Part shown: positions 12,019 through 26,800 of the stretch, piece by piece
Numbering within the stretch: the first letter of the stretch is position 1
How the letters are laid out: every line of letters begins with the position of its first letter
NCBI GenBank assembly: GCA_034008185.1
Contig: CM067085.1
Coordinates: 75,504,275 to 75,568,274, forward strand
DNA from: Gorsachius magnificus
Lineage: Eukaryota; Chordata; Aves; Pelecaniformes; Ardeidae
Length of the DNA: 64,000 bases
Direction of reading: 5' to 3'
The notes under the pieces: generated by a model
Database searches by the model: none
What the model was told of the DNA's origin: nothing
The model's input: only the letters and a program-made list of their open reading frames with translations
Program-made: the position numbers and the translations under genes

Positions 12019-15000
12019 ATGGAGACTATGAAAAAATGCAAATGGTCAGACTGGATGAAGACCCAAATGAATAGCTCATTTGCAGATGAATTTGGCTGTA
12101 TCACAGGTGCAACTGATGAGGAACAAGAGGACTTATCTTATGATGGAGATGTAGGAATAACCTGTACATGCAATAATAATTCAGATAACTTGAATGACTG
12201 GACTTGCACAAAAGCTATTTCTGGTATTTTAAACTTAGCCTGTTCTGAAAATAACAAAAACATAAAAGCAACAGCAAATTATGAAACTCATTCACAGCCT
12301 GAAGAATTCTCCAGTCACCACAGAGATGCCATAGGAACAACGGGAATTTCAGTAGAAATGCCTGCAAGGGAAGCTTCCTTAAAGAAGGAATTACCTGTTG
12401 GTAGTTTTAGTGAAGCAGGTAGCAAAGAACATCTAACTCGTTCAAAAGCGTCCAATGTCTTTTTGCATCATTTTTCTAAAGGTGAGTTAATAAGCACATG
12501 CCAGTTAATTGAATGCGAGACAATACCAGAGACATCCTTTACTGAAAGTATCGATGACACTGTGAACAAACCCGAGCCTTCAGAACGTGTCGGAGGCCCT
12601 TTAGTACATGAACAACAGGCAGCTAACTTTGAAGAATACCACTTAGAAAAGCACAAGGAAGTAAACACTGGTGATAAAAATCAAAATTTGCTAAATGGGA
12701 ATAGATGTGTTTCAGAGAAACTTATTTCTACTGACAAGCATGGATACAGACAAGAAAATTCACAATTTATTAATGATAATGAAGATAACAGCATCTTTCA
12801 AAACAAGCAAAAAGAGTGTGCCTTGTTTAAGAAAACAGTTTCACCTCACGAGCCCAAATATGGCCAAGGCCGCGCTCACTGTCGCCTTCCTGACTTCTCC
12901 AAAGTTGCTTCACCAGTTAAAATACCAAAAAGAAGTGACAATATTAACTCCATTCCTACAATTGAAAGGGCAAAATCCTTCCCTATTTTGCTCAGTAAAT
13001 CATTAACTGTGAGCAACAGTCTAAATAATAAGAACTATTTCAAATCTGCTGAAGTAGGGAATCAAGAAGAGAGGAGCATTACCGAACTGCTGCAGCAGCT
13101 AGAGGTAAGGAAGGTGCTCCGAGAAATTCTGAATACTTGGTGAAGAGTGGTTTCCCATAAGAAGATATTGTGTCCAGTAAAATCCCACATGACTATTTCA
13201 CACAGCTAGTCCATAGGTATCAGTGAGTATCACTTCAGCCAACAATTGCTTTCACAAATAAAATCTTGTGGGACTGAATTTATGTGGAACTTTACATGGC
13301 ATTTATATGGAACACTACCAAGTACTTAATGATGTTCTGGAGTATTATTTGCTATTATAAGGCATCCTATCAAATAATTAGGAAATTCGCTATAAATTGT
13401 TATTTTAGCATTATATGTAAATGTTCAAATTCACCAAAAATACTGTAAATTGGAAGTTTTTCTTAAAAAAATAGATTTTTATACTGTACCTGTGTTTATG
13501 TTAAAGACATCTTTGCCTTTTTTTGCATCTTAACACTCCTCAACTATTTATACTGGTATCGACAAGTCAATTCTTTTTAAAGGATCTGTTTGACAACAAT
13601 ATTCCTCTTACTGGAGTAAATGCCTTTTCAAGTTTGTTAGTAATTAGATAATCACTTCTCAATTGCATGCCCTGCCATGGAGTTCGCTCACAGAGCTATA
13701 CAGATGCTTAAGCCCATTCCTAGATTTATATTTTAGTAAATCAGTCAAGATAGAAGTTTTAATAGTTTTCCCTATTATTTCCCGGCTGACACAGCATGCT
13801 GACACCCAGAATCATACTGATGATCTGAGATTCAATCCTAAGGTAAATATCTCAAAATACATTTATTTTTAATTCATTCTCCTTTATCTCTAGGTCTATG
13901 AATATTCCCAAAACTACTTTGTCACCTTCGTATTGTACTTCCATTGATACAAATCCTCTTTAGGTTTTCACAACATAGATTTGAAGTATTTAGATATTTA
14001 TACAATGAGACACTATACAAATATCAAAATATAAATACAGAAAATTATATGGTATTATAATAAACATTTCATTAATATTAATAACTAGTCCTATGTATTT
14101 TGAGTTACTACTTCTTTATGTCCACAAGTGTTCTATACATTGTTTCTATAACCAAAATTCTCATTTTAACAGATGCTTCCTCAGTCAGACTTTCCAAATG
14201 CCAACATGGCCATTTCCTCAGGAGACACTGGGACATCCTCTGAAGTCTTTACATTACATGCTCCTATCCCTATACAATCTACATGTGGCTTGTCTACAGC
14301 AAGTAAATAAAATTACAGTAACTGTGCAAATGACTTATGTAATTTGGGCAGAAATTCCCATTGGTTGATCTTATCTTGTATTATGTAGGATTACAGTATG
14401 GAACAACAGCATCAGCACCACCAGCAGCTGATAGACCGTGTGCTTCTACTGTAAATCCTCCTAATTTACTGCGAGAACTGACACTAGGAGAAAAGATGTC
14501 TCAAATACTAAAGGATCAGACAGATCAACTGATAAAGAAAGTAAAGAGCTCTTTTTCAATATATACACTTTGCACTGATGCTCAGATTTTATATTCATTT
14601 GGCATATTCATTTTTAAAATCCCAAATAAAAGTCTAATATTTTGTCTTGAAGGTGGAAGACTTCTCTAAGCACATGATCCAAGAGACATTCCTTTTACAA
14701 GACAACTGTCTGGTAAATTAATTTGTGTTCTCTGAAATGCACTTTAAATGGCTGTAGACTCACAACTTTCTGGTAAGATACTCCACATTTTCCTCACAGA
14801 CATTTAAAAATACTCTTTTTTCTCAATCTCAGACTACAGTTATGGTTTAAGAGCCAAAAATGAAGGTGTTCAGTAGGTGGCTGAATTCTTAATCTGTTTT
14901 AAAGATTTCAACTCAAAACTATTAGTGAAAGGCCTTAAGTTGCCCTATAAGTTAAAAATTTTGACATGTAGGGTATCAGCTCAGAAGTCATGGTTTAAAA

Positions 15001-18000
15001 TTTTATTTGTACATAATAGAGCAGCACAGAGTACTAGGTGGACATACAAGATGCAGTCCTGTTCCAATTCAGAGCAGTACCAGAATTCTCACCAATATCA
15101 CTGCAAACAGCATCTGGCTTACATAGCCTAAGTAATCACTATGGCTTGCTAAATCACAATGACATTTGCTTTTGAATTATTTCTTATTGGTGAAGGCATT
15201 AAATCAATTGAAAAGATACCTTGATGCCTTGGAAAGGAATTACTTAACAGCTAGAGAAGAGCACCGTAATTTACAGCTGCAGATCTACAAGGACAAGTCT
15301 ATCAACGTTGGAGAGTTTGATCCTGAAAGGTTAGAAGATAAGTGCTAAGTAGTACATAAGTATATTTTCCACATTTTGAGTCTCTTACAACCATTACTTC
15401 ATTAATCATTAGAATGTTTCTGAACTGAAAACATTATCTTAATATTCTGTGTGGTAAGCTAGAAGTGATTTGGCCAAAATTCATCTTGGGCTTTACGTAT
15501 CCTAGTTATAATTGGGACATCCAATTGATTGATTCAAATACTTAAAAGGGACTCGGAGAACTCCTTTTTTTTTTCTCTCTCTATGGGAATTGTACTGCAG
15601 TGCCCAATATGGTTATCATAGTAAGAAATAAAGTATCAGTTTGTACAGATTTCACTAACCGTGTATTGCAATTTGGTTTAGAAAGGTGGAAGGGGAAATA
15701 TTTAGACTCGGCATGCTGCTTGAAGACATCCAAGAACAAACTGATGACAGCAAATGCAACTTGTCGTCTTTGTTTGCTTCCTATGAATCCGCCCAGTCAT
15801 CATACTCACTTTGTGAGGTAACTCAGGTTTATTATTTAAAGACTACAATTACTGTTTTAGTGATGCAACTCAAGTGTGGTTGTACTACTGTACTGCTCTC
15901 CTCTAGTAAGAGTATGATGCTTTTAGATAGCATGTTACTTCAAAGAAAGTGCTTATGAAATGTTAACTTCATAATATTTCATTAATTATAACAGAAACCC
16001 AAGTATAAAAACACAGCTACACTGAAGATTCTTAATCCCAGCTTCAAAAGCATTTATTTCAGAGTAATAAAATACAAGCAGCTACTTTTAACTTTTACAA
16101 AGCTGCCTTTGTTTTGGGGAATTAATCAATATCATCTAGGTGGAAGAAATATGTTTGTCCAGGATTCTTAAATTGCAGAATTACTAGAAGACTGAACATA
16201 ATTATGCCATAAAAAAATTGAGTTTTTTGCTAAGTATGGTAATATTTTGTCCTGGATTGTAAATGCACAAAAGAAAAAAGAATCTTACGGCCTTCTACAA
16301 ATCTACAGGTAAGTATCACCCACATGCTTTCACAGTCAATGTTTTAGAAAACATTATTTTCTGAATCCCAAGTTAGAGACACTCAGAAAGTGCTGGCTGG
16401 TAGATGTCATGTACTTGCAATGCAATGACCACATACTACACGTATCCGTGCTATGGTTACTTTGTACAGAGCTCTGTAGTTTCAAGCACTGCTGATCCTC
16501 CAGAAAGAAGAGGTACCGAAACTGCCTTTCTTCACGTGAACAATGAGGGAGAAGGTCAGACAACTGATGCCATCTCACAGGCAAATCAGTTTTCTTCAGA
16601 AGGTGACAAGTGCAATCTTTGTCTTCACATGTAAGTGAACACTTTGAAACAGCTGCTGAAGTTTTTATAAAAAGTTACCTAAAATTGTTTACTGGATATA
16701 GAAGATTGGGATGTCTGGAATATCTGAAAGCAACAGGAATATTTCTGGAATAAGACTCTTACAGAATTCTGTAACTACATACCCAAGAATTCCTTCCAGC
16801 CTGGCATTCCTACCTTTCTGGGTCTTTTGGACCTCAGAGTATTTCCTGAAACCAAAACACTACCATCAGTTTCACTAGCAGTTAGATCTCATACCTCTGT
16901 ATACAATTCATTGCAATCGCACAAATCTAGCATGTGAATGACTGGTCAAAGTGCAGTCCCAGTAAAAAAAAAAAAAAAAAATTATTTGCCAATATTTGTA
17001 TGGTATTTTTAATTAAACAAGAAAAGGGAGGGGTGCAGATATTAATATAATTAGCCATCAAAACTTTGCGAAAGAATTCCACATACCATCTCTGCCCTCC
17101 TGGGGAGTATTTCATGGGTGTTAATCATCTCAATGAGATTAGAAAAATAAAATAAATTGTTTTCCCTTAACCAATTAAGGTTACAAAAGAGAGCTGAATC
17201 AACTTCTAGAAGAGAAACAGAACCTCTGGGAAAAGGAGGTCTGCTAGCAAACAAGCATTTGTCCAACATAATGGTATGAAATCTGTTTCCATAACTTAGA
17301 TTATTTTATTCAGCTTCAAGTTCACACAAAATTTTTCTCTTCAGTTTTTGCACAGCATGATGGCTCAAGTATTGAGATACTACAGTGTATCATAAGATTG
17401 GTGAATTGGTCTCCAAAGGAGAAATTTAAGAACTCATACATTTCTGAAATCCGTGATAAAGTTTGCTTATCTCAGAAAGACTTAACTGTGTTTACTAGCC
17501 TCCCTTTATTATTTGTTCAGAGCAATTGCTTGCCTACAAAACCATTTAATTAAGGCACTGAGAGAAGTTCATTAATATACACTAATCCTTCTCAAAACAA
17601 CATGAAAACCCATCTTGAATTCCAACTTCACAGACTGGACAAAATATGAGCACTTTTTAGTCTGCTTTATGGTTAGAATTGTAAATAAGATACATCAAAC
17701 TGTAGATTTGATGGCAACTAGAAGTAATATAGAAGCGATACGCAAACAATACCACTGTTAACGCTATCCTGTCTGATATGTAATTCAGTTACACAGTAGT
17801 ATAAACAATCATATATAAATTTGTTTTGCCCTTTAGGTGAAACAGAGATTCTTTTTACCTGAAGAAAAACACACTGCTGAAGGTCTTGCATCCCATAGTC
17901 ACAGTACATTAAGTCAAAAATTTAATGCTGACGAAGAAAGTATGAAAGGGTAGGTACATGACATACTCTGGCTAGTCACAGCTAAGTGAACTGACGCATA

Positions 18001-21000
18001 TGAACACTGGTATGTCTATACTGGACTCTGCATGAAACACTGAATAATGCCTTTTTATGTACAAATGAGAGGATGATCTGTTTTCAGGTTTATCACCAGT
18101 TAATCACATAAGGTATGTGATATACCAGATGACTGGAGAAATGGCAAAACTCCCATCAGTTTTGGAGAGAATTGTATTTGTATTACAAAGTAGCCCATCT
18201 CAGTGGACCGGTATAAGGTTTATGGTGCCTAAATGGCACAGAGTTATCTTAATAGCATTATTAGGAGAAGAGGCTTTGCCTTTGTTCTCTAGTCAGCAAT
18301 GCATGTCAGCATCCTGAATTGGAATGACTGCAAAGTGTTCAGCAATTAAAAATATCTGAAATTAGCATTGTCATGAACTAATCTGATAGGCCTGGAAGGA
18401 GAGCATATTGATACATCTGCATGTATTTCAAGTGTAAGGGTTGATCTGTTAAGTTTTGTTTACAGAAATGCCAGCAAGATAAAATAATTCTACATGGGTT
18501 ATTTTGGAGTTTGAAATTTTGGCAAATTACATCTCTATCCAAAACTAGATCTTACAATAGAAGCTGTGTAGAACACAATAATATTCATCTAAATATGCTC
18601 TCAGATTATTGTATAGAATAGATGTTAATATTTATCTAGTAAAACTCATCTAGCTTCCACTTTTTTTCCTGTCATTTAAAGAAAGTTAGCTCCATCATTT
18701 CATCATTCTTTTCATGAACAGGTGGAAAATTTTCCAAATAAGTTTGGTGACACTGTATGCCCCAAGTTGAAAATACATGTCAAAACACAGACAAGGAACT
18801 TTGTTCTTGTTCTGTCAGAAGGTACATCTCAAATATTCCTGTAATTATCTAAAGGCAGTAAAATTAAAAACCTTAATAGCTCGAAGTTACTAAGAAACTA
18901 TATCGTCCTTACCATTGATAATATTTTGATACAACATATGTGAACACATACATAAATGCGTAGGATTTCATACTACTTGGCCATTCAAAGATGTGATTAT
19001 CAAGACCTCTACTTTTAAGCATTTTTAACAGCTTTGGTAAGTCAGGGTCCTTTTGTCAGAATGTGTCCTTTAACTAAAGGGGTCATTATTTCACAGTTTA
19101 ATTTTTAATTCAAGCTCCTACTTGCCATCTTTTCAGATAATTGATACATGTAGAGTTCTCTCTCTGAGTAAATCCAATTGCTCCTCAACTAAGAGATGGT
19201 GAAACAGTAATATAATATGCTCATAAGGCTCATCGTGAAAGTATTATTAAGATACAATTAAAGTATCCTTCTGTTTTCACGCTCAAAGTAACACAAACAC
19301 CCAGGAAAGGAAAACTGGAACATGTTCACTCTTCATTCAGAGAAAACCAACTGATTTATCAGATACCAACCTGAGTAAGTAGCGATGGCATGCAAAGGTC
19401 AGAATTGTGCTTATACCTACACTGAATCCTGTTATGAAATCCATTCCTGTCACTTCTCAGGAGCATGAAAACTGTTTTGTAGTTTTAACAAAAGTTGCTA
19501 AGTACAGCACAAGACACTAAGAATAAAAAGGAGACTAAAGAGGACACCAAGTGAAATTCACCGTGGCAGTCTCAGTGACAGACTAAGAGGCAACAGGCAA
19601 GCTGCAACAGAATTTCCAGTTAGATATGAGCAAGAGAGTTGTAACTCTGGGTCTAGTCAAACATTGCAAGTTTGCCCTAGACAGGCTGTGGCATCTCAGT
19701 CCTCAGCGGTATTCAAACAACTGGACAGGGTCCAGTCCAGAAGTCCTGTCCAACCTAAATTACTCTGTAATTCCAACTCACCTTTTTAGATGCTTTGAAA
19801 GTGTTAATATTGGTAATATTTGGAAACACCTAAAAAGCATAACGTGGTGTGCACACAATGCTTTTGCTTTTTCTCTCCATCATGTGCATTTATTTCATGT
19901 CCTAGAAGGAGATTCCAAACTTGGTGACTGAAAGATTTCATATCGGTACTTCCACTTTTAGTTTTTGCATTCAACTTCCTTATTCTGCATGAAAACAAAG
20001 GAAAAGTTTTCCTAAATCTTTGATCCATTCAGGGTTGACGCAGACTGGAAATATTCTCCGTCCTTAGCCCAGCTCCTAATAATGTAATTTCACCAAACCC
20101 AAACAGTCAGATGTCAAGCTATCCAAGACTCCAGCTCTTAGAAGTTCACTAAGAATCTGTTGGCATTTGTTTCTCTCAGGGCATCTCAGTTTTATCTTTC
20201 CACTGCAGAATACTCTGAAGCTGTTGGTACCCAACAACTAAAAAGAGAATAGCATGAGCTGTCCTAGATTCAGCTTTAAGTCTGAATATGTGGGTTATTC
20301 TTACCTTTGGTCTACCTTTTTGTCCTTGGCTTCTCTGTGATATCCTTTCACTTTAATATAGTAGACTAGGGCCATTACTGTTAGTACTGGTTTGTGTAAT
20401 AGCTAAAGCAGTACTGTACTAGATCCTCCCAAATTCTCGTCACATTCCTCTTAGGCTGCATTGTTGCATTGTTTTCATACCACTTCAACTTGTAGGAATT
20501 TTCACCTTCAAAACAAGAACCTGAGGACAGGGAGATGGAGAATTTTTTTTTTTTTTTTTTTTCCAAAAACAGTTCTGGGACAGGAAACAACCACCACCAC
20601 ACACAAAAAATAATCTATATTGAGGCTTACAGCCAGGGCTGAAAGCCAATCTTTAAAGTTCGATCCCCACCTGTAAAACAGAGGAAGTACTTGTTCAAAC
20701 TGCAGTAGTGTTAATGGCAGCAAAGGGCTCAGAATTTACAGTGCTGAAAGCCAAATAATTACCTAGGTATATAGGCCAAAGTTTCTAATATTTCAGACCT
20801 TTTTAATGTATTTTGGGGATTTTAGGCAGTGATTCAGAAGACATCTCAGCCTATGATTCTTACAGTGATTCAGAAAGAAAGGAACTTGTGAACCGTGAGA
20901 CTGAAAGTTACAAAACATTCCATACAAGATTATGTGGAGAAAGAAAAGGTATAATGATTGCAAAAATATTAAAATCTACACAAAAATATTGTTTATAGTG

Positions 21001-23781
21001 TTTGTTTTTCTAACCAACAGGTCTTTGTTTTCAGGACTTAGATGCAGGTTCCCTAGAGGAAGCAGAGGTCAATTTAAACTCAGGAACTGCGAAGAGTCTG
21101 TTCAGTCTTGTGCCCTATGTGGAAATAAAAGTTCAGGTTCATCCCGTAAGTATGATGTGTTACTGAAATAATTACCAGTCACAGGCTAGATTTTAAGGGG
21201 CAGAAAGCCACACCGCATGCATCAGGCCAAATTTAGTATAAGCAGTCAGTAGCACTGTAGCTAAAACAATGGATGTGTACAGATCTTGTAGAGCAAGATC
21301 AGCAAATCCAACTTTTACACACCTGGCCAATTTAATCCCCATGCACGACAGCTTTAACCTTCTCTAGTTCTTTATGAGAGGAGTCCCTTCCTACTTCGTT
21401 TATGACAGGAATATCTCATTTTGCAGTGCTATGTGGAATATTAAAATTGGGCATTACGATGCCAACTTTTTCAGTGCTAGCTGTTACCTAATGTAGTCTA
21501 AACAAATACTGAAAAAGATTCCAGCGCTACACTCTAATTGTGACACATCCTAAGTCAAGGAAAGCCTAATTAAAAATACAGAAAAAATGTTGAACATCTA
21601 GCTTTTAAAGTCACATCAGACTTCTCTCTATTTTGTAGAAAGAAATTGCATGCAGAAAAATACAAGTTTTCAACATTGGGAAGAAAGTCTAAATTAGCTA
21701 CTTCTCTAAGTAAATACTGTAAAACTATAAATCAAATAGTATTCATGTAACTATTAGAATTACGAGAGTCTGATTATTCTACACTTTCCCCCTGCAGTCT
21801 TTCACTGTATGAAATGGAATACAAATGCCATTTGCCACAGAACTAAATTCAACAGCAAACCCAAAAAGGTTAATCTGTCCTCATTTACAAGAAATCTTAA
21901 ACATATTCAAGTTTTATTCAGCAGCAATAGTTACTTCATTTTTTTTATCTATGCTACATAGAGAACGATGTTAAATACATAGAAAATTACTTTTTTGGCT
22001 TTTGTTTTAAACATGGCCTCAACAACTCCAGCTTATTTGCAGAAGGGAAGCTCCACTCAAAAGACTCAAAAAAATAAACAGCCACATGAACTTGTAAACA
22101 GACTTTCTGAAAGGTAAGCTGTAACAGTAACTGCATGTAGTACAACAGAAAACACCACTGTTGAAGATTCAGCACGGAAAAAACTCACTAGTATCATAAG
22201 CAGGAGGAATGTTTTATCTTTTGCAGTGCATGCTGTATATTAGAATTTTATTCATTAATGAAAATATTTACCCTAAGAACAAATGTAAATAGAGTAGTTC
22301 TTCAATCCTTCTGATTTAATGAAAAGTAAACACATGACTTTTTTAGCTGACACATTTAGTAGTAAAAAACAAAGAGAAAATCTCACTTTATTAAGAGGAT
22401 GTTCCCATTCACAGATTCAAAACCAAGTCTGTATTAAGACGCAAACAGAAGTTTGATACCAACTATTTTTTGATAAGCAACAGTCATACTTTCAGCTGTT
22501 GCTAACATTAAATTACACTGGGAGTCTGAGAAGTAAAATGGATTCTAATTTTTTTTTTTAATTATTCCTGGAACAGCAGCTGCACTGGAGAACCAGTGGC
22601 ACAGACCCCTGAAAGTTACAGCACCAGGACTGTGATGCTATTACAAGAGATGTCCTGACTCTGCACCTGGAATGTTTTCTGTCTTACTGCAATATGGATG
22701 TAACACAAATACGATAGACTGTGTTTTACAATTAAATGATAAATTTTACTCACTGTAAAATTAACTTGCAACCTTGTATGCTATCAAGGTGTACGTATTT
22801 AATACAGTTTAGAAATTCTTTTGCTTACTAAAACTGTTTGTATTTTATTCTATATATTTTATCTTTAGGCACAACTTTGAGGCCACCAAAACCTGCTATT
22901 CAAGCACGTACGATAAAACTATCCTTTCACATCAATACTTACCCAGCAAGAAGTCTGCCCAAAGCAAATTTGCAGTCAACATCAGAAACAGAAATGCCAA
23001 TGATTCCAAGGCAAATGTAAGACATTAGAGTGAAAGTTAAAAGCCACGCAACCATCTCCAGAACAGTACACCCCTACATCACAGCACTGTTGAACATCCC
23101 ATTCTTATCAAGTTGATTGTTACAATTCAAGCATGTCTAATCCATTTGAGGATAAGACAGGAATGAGTTAAAAACCCAAGTATTTTAGCTTATATATTAG
23201 TATATTACTTCATATTAGTAAGTTAGAAACTATGTTTTATGCAACTCAGTCCCTGTATAAATGGTGAAAGGGAGCACTGGATCTTACCTCTGGAATTACA
23301 TTTCATATACTGAAACAAAGAATGTCACCCTAGCCATCCGAACCACTATCAAAACCAAAAGAAATCCTTCTCCATACCACAAACATGCACCACGCTGGGT
23401 GCCTTTAGAAACTTCAGTTTCTTTAGAAAGGTATAAATATCCCTCAGTTCAAAGGATTATACAATCAAAGAGAGAAATAAATAACAGGTACTTCCAACTT
23501 GAATCCCAGAGCAGTCTATCACATGACCCAGAATTTTCACTTCTCAACGTTTATTCAGAGTGAAAATCCTGCATAGAACCTTAAACATCACTTTCTATTC
23601 TATACCCATGTAAATGTTTGCCTTCATAATTAAAAAGGCTATATTTTATTATTCCCAACAGATTTTAAGTTCTGCTCTGGATCATGCCATACAGACAGCA
23701 GACAGTTTGAAGAAAGCTACGGAACGAATGGTACGAGCAGTGTCAGAAGATCTAGCTGAAGTTAAAAGAACACAGCTTTAA
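12019..23781 (+). CDS. AKNAD1: AKNAD1, AKNA-domain coiled-coil protein, complete (15 coding exons)
   Basis: Coding exons: 12019-13104, 14173-14302, 14389-14540, 14653-14712, 15196-15329, 15682-15817, 16470-16630, 17180-17273, 17837-17949, 18682-18821, 20826-20948, 21035-21145, 22869-23016, 23334-23430, 23662-23781. Every junction is GT-AG and in phase, giving 2805 nt, 934 residues plus stop; I recall the human protein as somewhat shorter. The first exon (362 codons) is acidic and Ser/Thr-rich, carries EEQEDLSYDGD like the human N-terminus, and ends in LLQQLE. Exons 3-6 form the AKNA-type coiled coil (LRELTLGEKMSQILKDQTD, ALNQLKRYLDALERNYLTAR). Exon 11 is Ser/Asp-rich, exon 12 has a CALC motif, and the last exon is a helical tail ending VSEDLAEVKRTQL. 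AKNA itself is a centrosomal microtubule organiser; the role of AKNAD1 is unclear. A 5' noncoding exon is likely, with a pyrimidine-rich acceptor near 11960. Exon 9 has a second possible donor 4 nt downstream. Confidence 0.9.
19530..19775 (+). mobile_element. CR1 LINE 3' fragment inside an AKNAD1 intron
   Basis: The order of landmarks (an aggcaac block, then caggctgtggcatctcagtc, tattcaaacaactggacagg, gtcc...tccaacct, and an ending in actctgtaattc) follows the 3' end of avian CR1 elements in sense orientation, with internal deletions and heavy divergence. It is non-coding, old, and lies between AKNAD1 coding exons 10 and 11. Confidence 0.65.
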
Positions 23782-23845
23782 TTACCCAGTTTCAAACGCT
23801 ATATTGCTTTGCTGGCTGATACCCAAGTGTCAGTATCTCTGCAAA

Positions 23846-23851
23846 AATAAA
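23846..23851 (+). terminator. AKNAD1: AKNAD1 poly(A) signal AATAAA
   Basis: A canonical AATAAA lies 65 nt after the AKNAD1 stop codon. A second one at 24100-24105 could serve a longer 3' UTR. Confidence 0.55.
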
Positions 23852-26800
23852 GTGATAAATCACTTTAGATAATCTAAAATAGATTTATTACCCAAAGATC
23901 AGAAAGTCAGCTAGCTGTCTTTGCCAGCTGTTCTGTAACTCAGTACTAAACCAAACCAGAGCATATTGGTATTCCACATGTTTACGCTCAGTCTCAGAAC
24001 TGGAAAACAAATTACTAATTCTACTGAAAGTCTTTAGTACGTTGGCTAACCCCTGTTACTATGTACAGCTACCTTCTCCAAGTATTGTTAGGACAGCTTA
24101 ATAAACATCGCCTTAAACAAGTAAAGTTAACTTTTTACTTTTGATTTCTCCCCCACCGCCAAACAGGAGAATTAATCTCAGTCATTACTACATATATTTA
24201 TTTTCTTCCCACACCTTAACAGCAGCTGCCTAAGCACACCAAAGGGAAACAGCCTCTGCACCAGACACATCCATAAGCATCGTGCTAACATACCGAGTCA
24301 TAGTTAATATATGTCATTATTTTGGTTTTAGAGTGCCCTACATTCAGAGTTGTTTGTTTTTAAGATACTTCCTTGCATATATATCTCCGTAACTGAGCAA
24401 TACCATTTGTTGTCTATGTATTCCTAACAATTGTCTGTTTCGTCAAGGTGGTATCCTTACCTTGTCAGATATATCTGGCTTTGATATTTTACCTGACGGT
24501 AAGTAGATTGGAAAATTTTAAAATACTGTAGAAATAAAGTGGGCCAAGAAAAATCATCTATTATTTTCCTTCTGAAATCCATTTAAACTGCAGTAATTAA
24601 AAGCAAGCAGACAGTTAACAGTCTTGTATTATCAGGGATGCTATTCAATGAAGCAATCCCGAAGTATATAGGGACTGATGGAAATCAAGTTAGAGGTGAC
24701 AGTGCATTGCTTAAAAAGGACAGCCATTTTCAGGCAAACCTGAGTGGTTTCATCAGTTGATGTATAGAGGGAGAATCCAGACTCTCATCTTGCTGCTGTG
24801 TACCACTGATGTACTAGCCTGAATCAATGGCTTCTTCCACACTTCAAAGCCAACGATACCATTAATCTTTCTTTTCTCCATTAGGGTCTTAATGTATATC
24901 CTTATAATTCAATTTGCCTCTGCTTATTATCCATGTTTTTGCTTTATTTAGCTTAAGACAACTGCACAGGATAGTGAAAGGCTCACTCCTCTATGCTAGA
25001 TTAATGTTTGGAATGTCCCTGTTATTACTTTGTAAATGAACTTCATAGTTGAAGTAATTGCTGTAAGCTTCCTAGATCCAATAAAAAAAATTAATCTCTT
25101 CCACAGAAATCTTTCCACAGCACAAGAACAGCTAGACCTTTTGTTTATCCTGGGTCACTGTCTGAACCTGCTGTCCTGGGACTGACAGCAAATGCCTAAG
25201 AAAATGTATTTAGTAAGACAAGCACATAGTGCTATTTCCTCAGAACATGCTTGGCAAACTGAAAGCTCACGGTCCTTCCAAATCAGCAGTAATACCTTTA
25301 TATTTAATAGGTATCATCTCTTTTTAATATTAAATATTAAAATTTTAATATTAAAATGTATTATATTTTTATTTAATAGCCCTATAAATATTTTTTCTCT
25401 CATGTATGTCAAGGTTTTTTCCTCTCACGTAACAATTTAAAGCATATCATTACTGCACAATGTCTCAGATGTTAAAGATCCTTCTGTTTTGAATTTGACA
25501 ACTGCAGGTTTCATGTGTTACCTTCCTCTTCAGTGCGTGAAGTAACATGTCTGTCTCTTCTACAGAGAGGGTACGGGCTACGTATCCATCTTAAGATGTA
25601 TAATATACAAATAGGAACTTTCAAAATTATACTATACCTTGTACGTGTACTCTAAAACATTAGGGTTTGGGGGGAGATGTTTATCTTGATACAGGTCTTT
25701 CCCATTCTTGATGAAACAATTCTTGATCTAGAAAAAAGTAGCCAAGAAGATCCTTGGGGGAAAAAAAAAACCAAACAAAGAAGAGTTATTCCTCCTGCCC
25801 CACCCCCTTCACCAGCTCCTGTAAGAAACCAGCAGCCGTTTTGGGTTACATATTGCTGTCAGATTTCTTAATCTTAAAGCATCTCTATTAATCCACCTTG
25901 ACAGTAACGTTTGGCTTTGCCTTGTGGAAAAAGCAGGTGATGGATTCCAAAACTCAAAAGCCTTAGTCTTCCATTTATCAGCTATCAAGTTCTGAGCTGC
26001 TGATAGCACTTAAGCCTACAGCAGACACCTGGAAAAAGTCCAACTGCCAAATATGCAAAAGTAATCCAATATTTCAAGCTGGTATTTCAACTCTATGCAA
26101 CAAATAAACATCAGTACAACAGATTTTACATACTACCCAAATCAATTATTTCAGTCCTTAAGTAGATCACTGGTACCACTTTTTTTGTTCTGTACCTATT
26201 GCTTTTAAGCTTTGGGAATCGGAAAAAAATTTCAACTACATATAGCTTTTATACCGAACTCAGGTTCTCCTTGCCACAACGTAAGGACTATGTATAATTT
26301 AAGTGTAACTGTTTAATACTGATTTCAAAGAATGCATCTTCAGTAAGAAAATGTTGAATGCTGCATTTCTTAAATACATACTTTTACTCTGGATTTTTAC
26401 TGTGATGTTTATAGTTAGAAACTAGAATTCAGAAAAACATTATGGATATTTCTGCTAAAATAATTTTTTTTTTAAGTTTTGATGAACATTATGTTTGATG
26501 AAACAGTTAATTTAAAAAGGTGGTGTTCTCGTTTTCCTACTGAAAATAAAGTCAGCATACATCAAATGCCCAACTCTCGTAGGTGAATTTGAAAGCTACA
26601 GCCCTCATCATGCCCAAGTCCTGCAACATTTTAGAATCATTACACAACGTTCTCCATTTCATTCCTCTCTGACATAGGGGGCAGAATTTAACCTTTCTCC
26701 ACCTTCTAATTAACTTTGAATAAGCCTACCTAGCCAAAATGTTCTCCTAACCTACTAGTTAACCTGAGTGCAAAATTAAGGGAAAAGAAACAAACATGCC

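Noticed and set aside
20655..20670. tRNA B-box-like string agttcgatccccac
   Set aside because: No A box, no acceptor stem and no cloverleaf could be formed around it.
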